Positions 1 to 5,696 of a DNA stretch of 5,696 nucleotides are shown here, piece after piece. The stretch's first letter is position 1. Every line of letters starts with the position of its first letter. A program made the translations under genes and the position numbers. The DNA is from an uncultured Clostridium sp. (GTDB lineage Bacteria; Bacillota; Clostridia; TANB77; CAG-508), in assembly GCA_900556345.1 (NCBI GenBank), contig USOM01000071.1, forward strand, positions 1 to 5,696, in the 5' to 3' direction. The notes under the pieces were generated by a model. That model saw only the letters and a program-made list of their open reading frames with translations. It was not told the DNA's origin and made no database searches.

Positions 1-87
1 GAAAAATTTTAAATGTTCCGTTGTATTTTATTGAATATATGTATAAGTTTATATGAAAATGGATGGTGTTTTAGAAATTAATAAGGT

Positions 88-192
88 ATGAAAAAGGCGA
101 GAAAAGAATTAGACTAACTAATAGTAGACGAAGTAGCAAGAAGGTTAGCATACCTAATAGACAAATGGAAAATCAAGAAAGGAATTAGTTGA
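88..192 (+). pseudogene. Possible short gene remnant with an in-frame stop
   Basis: Reading from the ATG at 88, one frame gives MKKARKELD, a TAA at 115-117, then in the same frame LIVDEVARRLAYLIDKWK and a few more residues to a TGA at 190-192. The part after the stop is helical and charged and looks more protein-like than random AT-rich DNA, so a single substitution (for example CAA to TAA) in a small gene of about 34 codons is a possible explanation. There is no good ribosome binding site before the ATG (only AATAAGG), and stops lie just upstream in frame. The final stop overlaps the -35 box of the valS promoter. I do not recognise the peptide. It could equally be a chance open stretch. The rest of 1-188 shows no supportable gene. 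Confidence 0.22.
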
Positions 193-217
193 CAAATCCA
201 CAAAAATAATATAAAAT
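189..217 (+). promoter_or_regulatory. Sigma-A type promoter of the valS T-box unit
   Basis: A perfect -35 box TTGACA (189-194) is followed by a 17-base spacer and a -10 box TAAAAT (212-217). Transcription would begin near 224-226, immediately before the T-box leader. The match to the housekeeping consensus and the position support the call; the start site is inferred. Confidence 0.8.
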
Positions 218-417
218 AATAAAAAACAAAAAAGCAAAGAACAAGAGGAGTATATTTGTACTTATTTTTAGAGAAAGGAAGTCAAAGGCTGAAAGCTTCC
301 TAAACAAAGGCAAATAGAAGGTAGCTTGGGAGCTGATATATTGAAAAAATAGTAAATATATCCGGATAAGAGCCGTTAAAAACTTAAAATGAGAATATTA
401 TAAAAATAATATAAAAT

Positions 418-447
418 TAAGGTGGTACCGCGAAAAAATCGCCCTTA
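418..447 (+). promoter_or_regulatory. T-box antiterminator helix
   Basis: TAAGG (418-422) pairs with CCTTA (443-447), and GCG (430-432) pairs with CGC (440-442). This leaves the 7-base bulge TGGTACC (423-429) that binds the tRNA acceptor end. The 3' strand (440-447) is also part of the terminator's 5' arm, so the two structures exclude each other, as expected for a transcriptional T-box. Confidence 0.88.
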
Positions 448-480
448 TGTACAAAAAAGTATATAAGAGCGATTTTTTTT
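433..480 (+). terminator. Regulated intrinsic terminator of the T-box leader
   Basis: A stem of about 20 base pairs joins 433-452 to 459-478 across an AAAAAA loop (453-458). It has one C-A mismatch (443/468) and one G-U pair. The descending arm runs into TTTTTTTT (473-480). It forms when the antiterminator does not, ending transcription before valS when tRNA-Val is charged. Confidence 0.93.
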
Positions 481-506
481 AGTTACTACTCAAAAGGAGG
501 GTATTT

Positions 507-3158
507 ATGAATACAAAGAAAAATTTAGAGGGAAAATTTAACCCAAAAGATTTCGAGGAAACTCTATACCAAAGATGGGAAGAAAGAGGATATTTTAAGC
601 CAACAATGGATAAAAACAAAAAGCCATATTGCATAATGATGCCACCACCAAATGTAACAGGAAAACTACACATGGGCCATGCCTTAGATGGAACAATACA
701 AGATGTATTAATAAGAACAAAAAGAATGCAAGGATATGACTGCTTATGGCTACCAGGAAGTGACCATGCAGCAATATCAACAGAAATGAAAGTAGTTCAA
801 AAACTAAAATCAGAAGGAAAAACAAAGCAAGAATTAGGAAGAGAAAAATTCTTAGAAGAAGCATGGGACTGGACACATGAATATGGTGGAATAATTCAAA
901 AACAACAACGTAAACTTGGATGTTCATGTGACTGGGAAAGAAATAGGTTTACACTAGATGACGGTATGAGTGATGCAGTTCTAGAGCAATTTATAAAACT
1001 ATATAATAAAGGTTTAATTTATAAAGGAACAAGAATGGTAAACTATTGCCCAAGTTGTAAAACATCAATTTCAGATGCGGAAGTAGAGTATAAAGAAGAA
1101 CCATCACATTTATGGCACATAAGATATAAAATAGTAGATGGCGATGGATATGTAGAAGTTGCAACAACAAGACCTGAAACAATGCTTGGTGATACTGCAG
1201 TTGCTGTACATCCAGAAGATGAAAGATACAAAAACATAGTAGGCAAAAAATGTATTTTACCAATAATGAATAAAGAAATTCCAATAATAGCAGACGAATT
1301 TGTAGAAAAAGAATTTGGAACAGGATGTGTAAAAATTACACCAGCTCACGATATGAATGACTATCAAGCAGGCTTAAGACACAACCTAGAAATAGTAGAA
1401 GTATTTGATGAAAGCAACAAAATGAATGACCTAGTTCCAGAATTAAAAGGAATGGATATAATAGAAGCTCGTAAAATAATAGTAGAAAAACTACAAGAGC
1501 TAGGAGCATTAGTAAATACAGAGGATTACACACATAATGTTGCAAAATGTGAAAGATGTAAATCAACAATAGAGCCAAGAATATCAATGCAATGGTTTGT
1601 TTCGATGAAAGATTTGGCAAAAAGAGCAGCAGATAGTGTAAGGGAAGGAAAGACAACATTTATACCAAAAAGATATGAAAAACAATATTTTAACTGGTTA
1701 GATAATATACAAGATTGGTGTATATCACGTCAATTATGGTGGGGACACCGAATTCCAGCATATTATTGTGATGAATGTGGAGAAATTACAGTAAGCAAGG
1801 AAAATCCTGGCAAATGTTCAAAATGTGGTTCAAGTCATATACATCAAGATGAAGATACACTAGATACTTGGTTTAGTTCTGCATTATGGCCATTTTCAAC
1901 ACTTGGTTGGCCAAATACAGAAAATGAAGACTACAAGAGATTTTATCCAACAAATGTATTAGTAACAGGATTTGATATAATAACATTTTGGGTATCAAGA
2001 ATGATGACACAAGGACTAGAATTTACAGGCAAAGAACCATTTAAAGATGTATTAATACATGGAATAATACGTGATAGTCAAGGAAGAAAAATGTCAAAAA
2101 CATTAGGTAATGGTGTAGACCCATTAGATGTTATAGAAAAATATGGGGCTGATAGCTTAAGATTTTCAGTACTTTCTGGAACAACAATGGGAAATGACAT
2201 AAAATATATGCCAGAAAAACTAGAGCAAGCATCAAACTTTGCAAATAAAATTTGGAATGCAGCAAAATTTGTTACAATGAATTTACCAGAAGTAGAAAAA
2301 ATAAAAGCATTTGAGGAAAAGGCATTAGAAAACAAAAAATATAATGTAGAAATGCTTGAAATAGAAGATAAATGGATAATAAACAAATTAGAAACTCTAA
2401 TAAATGAAGTAACAAGAAACATAGAAAACTATGACCTTGGAATTGCAATAGATAACATTTATAGCTTTATAAGAGACGAATTTTGTGATTGGTATATAGA
2501 AATGGCAAAAACAAGATTATACAGCGAAGATGAAAGTAAAAAAATACAAGTATCATATGTACTAGTAAATGTACTTTCAAACAGTTTAAAATTATTACAT
2601 CCATTTATGCCATTTATAACATCAAGAATTTATGAGGTTATATCAGAATATACAGATAATAAAGATCTTATGGTATCAGATTGGCCAGTAGCTGAAAATA
2701 TAGAATTTGCAAGCGATGCTAAAATTGTTGAAACATTAAAAGATATAATTGTTGAAATACGTAACATAAGAGCAAAAATGAATGTTCATCCAAGCAGAAA
2801 AACAGATTTAATATTTGTTACAAAATATGTAAAAGAAATTGAAGAATCAAAAGATTTTATAATTAAATTAGGATTTGGTGAAAATTTAATAGTTAAGGAA
2901 AAAGCAGAGAAGATTCCAGAAAATGCAATAAGTATTGTAAGAGAAGGAATAGAAGTTTATATTCCTCAAAATGGATTAGTAGATATAGAAGAAGAAGCTA
3001 AGAGAAAAGAAGAGGAAATAAAGAAAATAGAGTTTGAAATCCAAAGAGCAGAGAAGATGCTTTCTAATCCTGGATTTGTTAATAAGGCACCAAAGGAAAA
3101 AGTGGATGAGGAAAAAGCAAAACTTGAAAAATATAAGTTGATGCTTGAGAAATTTTAA
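507..3158 (+). CDS. valS: Valyl-tRNA synthetase (ValRS), class Ia
   Basis: This cytosolic enzyme joins valine to tRNA-Val using ATP and hydrolyses mischarged Thr-tRNA-Val. The 883 residues match the usual bacterial length of about 880. The class I signature PPPNVTGKLHMGH ends with HMGH at 55-58, and the second signature is KMSKT at 528-532 (threonine where KMSKS is usual). The CP1 editing domain carries TTRPET (220-225), GDTAVAVHPEDE (from 228) and TPAHD with D282. Cysteine pairs C181/C184 and C348/C351 flank that domain, and C421/C424 with C437/C440 form a further zinc-ribbon-like site. The anticodon-binding domain starts near 621 and includes DEFCDW (657-662). The end (about 823-883) is the charged coiled-coil tRNA-binding arm typical of ValRS. 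The start is fixed by AAGGAGG at 494-500, six bases upstream. The T-box leader regulates it. No folC follows, although valS-folC is a common order in Firmicutes. I see no frameshift or missing catalytic motif. Confidence 0.98.
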   Translation: MNTKKNLEGKFNPKDFEETLYQRWEERGYFKPTMDKNKKPYCIMMPPPNVTGKLHMGHALDGTIQDVLIRTKRMQGYDCLWLPGSDHAAISTEMKVVQKLKSEGKTKQELGREKFLEEAWDWTHEYGGIIQKQQRKLGCSCDWERNRFTLDDGMSDAVLEQFIKLYNKGLIYKGTRMVNYCPSCKTSISDAEVEYKEEPSHLWHIRYKIVDGDGYVEVATTRPETMLGDTAVAVHPEDERYKNIVGKKCILPIMNKEIPIIADEFVEKEFGTGCVKITPAHDMNDYQAGLRHNLEIVEVFDESNKMNDLVPELKGMDIIEARKIIVEKLQELGALVNTEDYTHNVAKCERCKSTIEPRISMQWFVSMKDLAKRAADSVREGKTTFIPKRYEKQYFNWLDNIQDWCISRQLWWGHRIPAYYCDECGEITVSKENPGKCSKCGSSHIHQDEDTLDTWFSSALWPFSTLGWPNTENEDYKRFYPTNVLVTGFDIITFWVSRMMTQGLEFTGKEPFKDVLIHGIIRDSQGRKMSKTLGNGVDPLDVIEKYGADSLRFSVLSGTTMGNDIKYMPEKLEQASNFANKIWNAAKFVTMNLPEVEKIKAFEEKALENKKYNVEMLEIEDKWIINKLETLINEVTRNIENYDLGIAIDNIYSFIRDEFCDWYIEMAKTRLYSEDESKKIQVSYVLVNVLSNSLKLLHPFMPFITSRIYEVISEYTDNKDLMVSDWPVAENIEFASDAKIVETLKDIIVEIRNIRAKMNVHPSRKTDLIFVTKYVKEIEESKDFIIKLGFGENLIVKEKAEKIPENAISIVREGIEVYIPQNGLVDIEEEAKRKEEEIKKIEFEIQRAEKMLSNPGFVNKAPKEKVDEEKAKLEKYKLMLEKF

Positions 3159-3161
3159 AAT

Positions 3162-3196
3162 GGGGACGGTTCCTTTTTCAAAAAGGAACCGTCCCA
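3162..3196. repeat. REP-like perfect palindrome after valS
   Basis: GGGACGGTTCCTTTT (3163-3177) is perfectly complementary to 3181-3195 around a three-base TCA centre. It starts four bases after the valS stop codon. Its GGGACGG/CCGTCCC ends are far more GC-rich than the surrounding DNA. From general knowledge, GGGACGGTTCC-type palindromes recur between genes in many Clostridia and other Firmicutes and resemble REP elements mobilised by REP-associated tyrosine transposases (RAYT, IS200/IS605-like). No transposase is present here, so membership of that family is inferred. The hairpin could also protect the 3' end of the valS mRNA or act as a weak terminator, though only AAATTTT follows it. Confidence 0.7.
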
Positions 3197-3270
3197 AATT
3201 TTAAACAAATAAAGCCAAAAGAAAATAGCAAAAAATTGAAATTTATGTACAAGAAATTTAGAAGAATAGG

Positions 3271-3318
3271 TAACAATTAATTTAGACACGTATGTGTTTA
3301 AGTTAATTGTTATTTTTT
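3271..3318 (+). terminator. Strong intrinsic terminator, probably of valS
   Basis: The arms 3271-3289 and 3294-3312 form a continuous 19-base-pair RNA stem including two G-U pairs, closed by a GTAT loop (3290-3293) and followed by six T residues (3313-3318). The T run lies only on the plus-strand side, so it ends transcription coming from valS. Nothing coding is visible between the valS stop and this site, which implies a single-gene transcript. Confidence 0.93.
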
Positions 3319-3320
3319 AT

Positions 3321-3617
3321 TTAAAAATTTGACACAATTATTACAAAAGTAATTAATAAAACTAAATATAACAAACGAAGTGTTATTGAAATACATTAAC
3401 AATTATACACAAAAAGTACTATTATTACAGAAAGTTTATAATTACATTACATTTTACTTAAATGTTGAATTAAGGAAACCATAATGGTAGAATAAAAAAA
3501 GATGCAATAAGCAAATATAAATTATTTTTATTTAACAATATAAAATCAAGAACAAATAAAATATGCGTAGTTTAAAAAGTTATTATTTTACACATATTAT
3601 ATTAAAGTAGAATTTTT
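3321..3617 (+). other. AT-rich intergenic region and likely leader of the pilin-like gene
   Basis: About 300 bases with no open frame that I can support. A perfect TTGACA lies at 3329-3334, but the best -10 matches are poor (TTAATA at 18 bases, TAATAA at 19). A second candidate nearer the gene is TTAAAA (3572-3577) with TATTAT (3595-3600) at a 17-base spacing. If the first is used, the mRNA leader would be over 250 bases. The segment GGAAACCATAATGGTAG (3475-3491) can form a small hairpin. I do not recognise a riboswitch. Confidence 0.4.
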
Positions 3618-3636
3618 AAAGGGAGGAAAGACAAAA

Positions 3637-4700
3637 ATGAAAGGAACAAAAGTAGAAAATAAGCGGGATTACGCTAATTGCATTGGTTGTAACAATCATA
3701 GTGCTTTTAATTTTAGCACGGAATAAGTATAAGTATGCTAACAGGACAAAATGGGGTATTAAATAGAGCAACAGAAGCAAAAGAAAAGACGGAAAAATCC
3801 CAAAACGAGGAAAACGCTAAATTAGCAGGAATGTCTATAATATTAAATGGATTAAAGGTTGGAGCAACAGTAGAATATATTCCAAGAGGAAAATATGAAT
3901 GGAAAGCTGATTACAGTGGAGCGGAATCGAATCTAGAACTGAATAGCGAAGAGAGTAGTTTTATGATAACTACATGGAGGGTATTATCTATAGAAGATAC
4001 GAAGGCAGTATTAATAGCTGATAAAACGACAAATGGAATGGTACGATTATATGGAGCACAAGGGTACAATAATGGAGTAAAGTTACTAAATGATGCATGC
4101 AATAATTTATATGGAAATAATGAAAAAGGAATTGAGGGAAGATGTATAAATATACAAGATATAGAAAAATATATGTCAAGTGAAAAATTAGTTGAAGCCC
4201 ATTCTTACAAAGAGTATGTTAAATATGGTTGTCAAGTTTTGGAACCTTATAAATCAAATGTTAAATATCCCACTATATATGCGAAGGAAAAATTGAGTGT
4301 TATAAATGGTGTAAAAAAAGAATCAGGAATAAGTAAAAGTGAACAATTGGATTTTATAGAGAATGATGATAGTGAATCTGCGACAAGTATACAGCCATTT
4401 CAGGAATTTTGGAGCAAAAATAATGATTTTATGAAAAGTGCATTTGAGAATGGATCGACTGAATACTATAATTTATTAATAAAGCCATCAAATATATATT
4501 GGTTGTCAACGCGAAGCGTAAATATGGCTGAGAATATATACAGTTTTGATATGATGAGAATACATTATGGTGATGTAACAGCAAATAGTATGTTTAGTAA
4601 CATTGGTTTGAATGGCGATTGGGGTTCAATCCTTCCAATAATTACTGTGAACTTAAAAAGTATATATGGAAACGAAACTAATGGTTTTATAATAGAATAA
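3637..4700 (+). pseudogene. Pilin-like surface protein gene, frame broken twice
   Basis: The parts of a type IV pilin-like protein are present but in three frames. A good ribosome binding site (GGGAGG, 3621-3626) precedes ATG at 3637, which encodes MKGTKVEN. After one extra base (3661) the next frame encodes SGITLIALVVTIIVLLILA (3662-3718), a classic prepilin cleavage site after Gly followed by a hydrophobic helix. After another extra base (C3719) the third frame encodes GISISMLTGQNG and continues unbroken to the TAA at 4698-4700. As written, translation from 3637 stops after 29 residues. The mature protein would have alanine, not the usual glutamate, at position 5. Behind the helix is a charged helical stretch, then a body with LYGAQGYNNGVKLLNDACNN and, near the end, IYWLSTRSVN and GSILPIITVNLKS. 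I associate that pattern with pilin-like surface proteins of gut Clostridia. Expected location is the cell surface; the function is unknown. The 321-codon segment from ATG 3735 lacks the helix and a clear ribosome binding site. The long intact third frame suggests either recent mutation or sequence errors. Confidence 0.75.
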
Positions 4701-4742
4701 AAAGACTTAGGTTTAATCGGAAAATTAAACCTAAGTCTTTTT
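4699..4742. terminator. Bidirectional terminator between convergent genes
   Basis: AAAAAGACTTAGGTTTAAT (4699-4717) is perfectly complementary to 4724-4742 around a CGGAAA loop, giving 19 base pairs. The outer A5/T5 tracts supply a U run on both strands, so it can end the pilin-like transcript and the convergent minus-strand transcript. It overlaps the last two bases of the upstream stop codon and ends two bases from the stop of the minus-strand gene. Confidence 0.93.
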
Positions 4743-4744
4743 AC

Positions 4745-5644
4745 TTAATTTGAATTTAAAAGTTCCTTAAGATCAATCTCTTCGTCAGGAACATCAGTCA
4801 GAACGACGCCATATCCGTCACCAGAAAACTCTACAATTCTTCTTTGGTCTACTAGTGTGTTAAGCAGAATTCTAGCAGAATAGTTAATAACCTGAAATTC
4901 GCCTAAAAGTGTGATTGAGGATAGATTGCAATTTAAATCAATTGAACAAGGTTGTTCCTTTTTAGAACCCGTAAATTCAATCTTACAGATTATGTTGTCT
5001 GCTAGTTGAATATCGACCGTGCTTTTACCAGATTCTAAATATTTTTTTACGATATTTGAAAAAGAAATATTAGTATCTGGGTCAAAATGAAAAGGTTTAA
5101 TTGAAGAAATAAAGTTAATTTTTATTTTTTGATTTCTCATTGTAACATTGTCGAGCAGCCATGGAAAATCTTTTAAATTGAATTTTTCATTAAAATGTTC
5201 CAATGTGTCATTCCAGAAAAATCGTTTAGTAAATTTAAATTCGAAATCTTCAATCTTTAAAATATAATTCACTTTAGAAACGAAGTGAGTTTTTATCTTA
5301 CCCTTAATCTTATGAAGCGTGATATCAAATTCCTTGGATTCCAAAGTTGCAATTTCAGTTACATCAATAGAAATTATTTCATTACAACCGATAGAATATT
5401 TTTTGGTAATGGTTAAAGCTTTATTGTCTATATTAATAGTTTTAGCTACCATTCCAAAGCGTTCATTATTGATCTGGGCACAGGGATAAATGTAATATCT
5501 GTCGGATTGAGGTACCGATATCCTTTTATAGATACAAGGCAATTCAAACATTATTTTTTCAAGTTCTGCCTTTAGGATAGCATATTCTTCGTCTAGCTTT
5601 TTCTGGTACCGACTTAAAGTTAAAATTGATTCTTTTAAATTCAT
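4745..5644 (-). CDS. Hypothetical cytosolic protein of about 299 residues
   Basis: I do not recognise this family. From the chosen start (MNLKESILTL) the protein is 299 residues. Residues 1-34 form a charged, heptad-like helix that could be a coiled coil (YQKKLDEEYAILKAELEK). The rest alternates charged and hydrophobic residues in a beta-rich pattern. Two stretches (about 105-142 and 170-235) have similar lysine- and isoleucine-rich strands, perhaps a duplicated fold. A short acidic tail ends it (DVPDEEIDLKELL, from 284). There is no signal peptide, membrane segment or obvious catalytic motif; the six cysteines (37, 55, 87, 220, 233, 239) do not form a CxxC pair. Alternative starts lie at 5656 and 5686. 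I prefer 5644 because AAAGGA (minus strand, 5662-5657) is 12 bases upstream, a somewhat long spacing, whereas it would abut the ATG at 5656. Codons look slightly less A-biased than in valS, which may hint at separate origin. It is convergent to the pilin-like gene and its promoter lies outside the window. Confidence 0.82.
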   Translation of the reverse strand: MNLKESILTLSRYQKKLDEEYAILKAELEKIMFELPCIYKRISVPQSDRYYIYPCAQINNERFGMVAKTINIDNKALTITKKYSIGCNEIISIDVTEIATLESKEFDITLHKIKGKIKTHFVSKVNYILKIEDFEFKFTKRFFWNDTLEHFNEKFNLKDFPWLLDNVTMRNQKIKINFISSIKPFHFDPDTNISFSNIVKKYLESGKSTVDIQLADNIICKIEFTGSKKEQPCSIDLNCNLSSITLLGEFQVINYSARILLNTLVDQRRIVEFSGDGYGVVLTDVPDEEIDLKELLNSN

Positions 5645-5653
5645 AAAAAATTC

Positions 5654-5693
5654 CATTCCTTTCTCGCTTCGCTCAAAGGCACACATAGGAATG
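5654..5693 (-). promoter_or_regulatory. Possible hairpin hiding the ribosome binding site
   Basis: In the minus-strand mRNA, CCUUU (5679-5675) can pair with AAAGG (5662-5658). Alternatively CAUUCCU (5693-5687) can pair with AGGAAUG (5660-5654). Both would cover the AAAGGA ribosome binding site of the downstream gene. The competing pairings resemble a simple translational switch but are short (5 and 7 base pairs) and may be accidental. The leader is cut by the window edge. Confidence 0.3.
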
Positions 5694-5696
5694 AAA

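Larger units (their letters stand above)
225..480 (+). promoter_or_regulatory. T-box leader sensing uncharged tRNA-Val
   Basis: This is a transcriptional T-box riboswitch in the leader of valS. Visible elements in order are: the AGTA motif of the specifier region (249-252); AGAGA (270-274); a distal Stem I hairpin closed by GGAAG (277-281) and CTTCC (296-300) with a GCTGAAAGC-like top; a GGAGCTG stretch (329-335); a candidate GTA valine specifier (352-354) followed by A; the GGATAAGAGCCGTTA linker (364-378); and the T-box sequence AAGGTGGTACCGCG (419-432). TGGT in the bulge (423-426) would pair with an ACCA tRNA end, which fits the A discriminator usual for tRNA-Val. Known mechanism: uncharged tRNA stabilises the antiterminator and allows read-through into the synthetase gene. 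The exact specifier is the least certain part, because the 252-262 and 345-359 strands can pair in more than one register. The amino acid is fixed mainly by the downstream gene. Confidence 0.93.

Noticed and set aside
595..2422. Several minus-strand open frames of 60-115 codons inside valS
   Set aside because: They are antisense shadows of a strongly A-rich coding strand, with Leu/Phe-rich low-complexity products and no upstream signals.
3271..3409. TAACAATTA repeated at 3271-3279 and 3397-3405
   Set aside because: Two copies of a nine-base AT-rich word with no regular spacing are expected by chance here. They are not a CRISPR or iteron array.
3470..3525. Segment GGAAACCATAATGG followed by GATGCAATAAGC, faintly like a cyclic di-GMP-I riboswitch upstream of a pilin gene
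   Set aside because: The second conserved arm with its tetraloop receptor and GGTAGC-type motif is absent, and the paired stems do not close. The similarity is limited to a few short words in AT-rich DNA.
4490..4690. C-terminal end of the pilin-like gene as a variable repeat of a diversity-generating retroelement
   Set aside because: There is no reverse transcriptase or template repeat in the window, and the codons show no AAC/AAY-rich pattern expected of adenine-targeted sites.
3735..4700. Stand-alone 321-codon gene starting at ATG 3735
   Set aside because: It lacks a convincing ribosome binding site and the start lies inside the conserved prepilin region (GISISMLTGQNG), so it is the tail of a larger broken gene.
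5645..5686. Longer start at 5686 for the minus-strand gene
   Set aside because: The extra residues MCAFERSEKGMEFF do not look like part of a conserved fold, and the best ribosome binding site lies inside this extension, upstream of 5644.

Overview
The window is strongly AT-rich, with A/T-ending codons, strong AGGAGG-type ribosome binding sites, a T-box leader and intrinsic terminators. Together these point to a low-GC Gram-positive bacterium, most likely a member of the Clostridia. The ITLIALVVTIIVLLIL-type prepilin segment fits uncultured gut Clostridia in particular. The taxonomic call is inference from style; there is no marker gene beyond valS.

Layout. Positions 1-188 hold no intact gene, only a short coding-like remnant with an in-frame stop (88-192). 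A sigma-A type promoter (189-217) then drives a tRNA-sensing T-box leader (about 225-480), whose antiterminator and terminator are both readable. It controls valS (507-3158), a full-length valyl-tRNA synthetase. Just after valS comes a 15-bp GC-containing palindrome (3163-3195) that looks like a dispersed REP-type repeat, and then a very strong intrinsic terminator (3271-3318). About 300 bases without a gene follow (3321-3617).

Next is a pilin-like surface protein gene (3637-4700). Its ribosome binding site, start, hydrophobic prepilin helix and long C-terminal body are all recognisable but lie in three different frames, so it is annotated as a pseudogene or a sequence error. A 19-bp bidirectional terminator (4699-4742) separates it from a convergent minus-strand gene (4745-5644). 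That gene encodes a cytosolic protein of about 299 residues that I cannot assign to a family. Its ribosome binding site can pair with two upstream segments.

Functionally, the valS unit is self-contained: uncharged tRNA-Val binding the leader should raise synthetase expression. The other two genes show no link to it. The most unusual points are the doubly frameshifted pilin-like gene, the REP-like palindrome, the unassigned minus-strand gene with its possible translational switch, and the remnant before the valS promoter. I found no convincing sign of a new multi-gene system.
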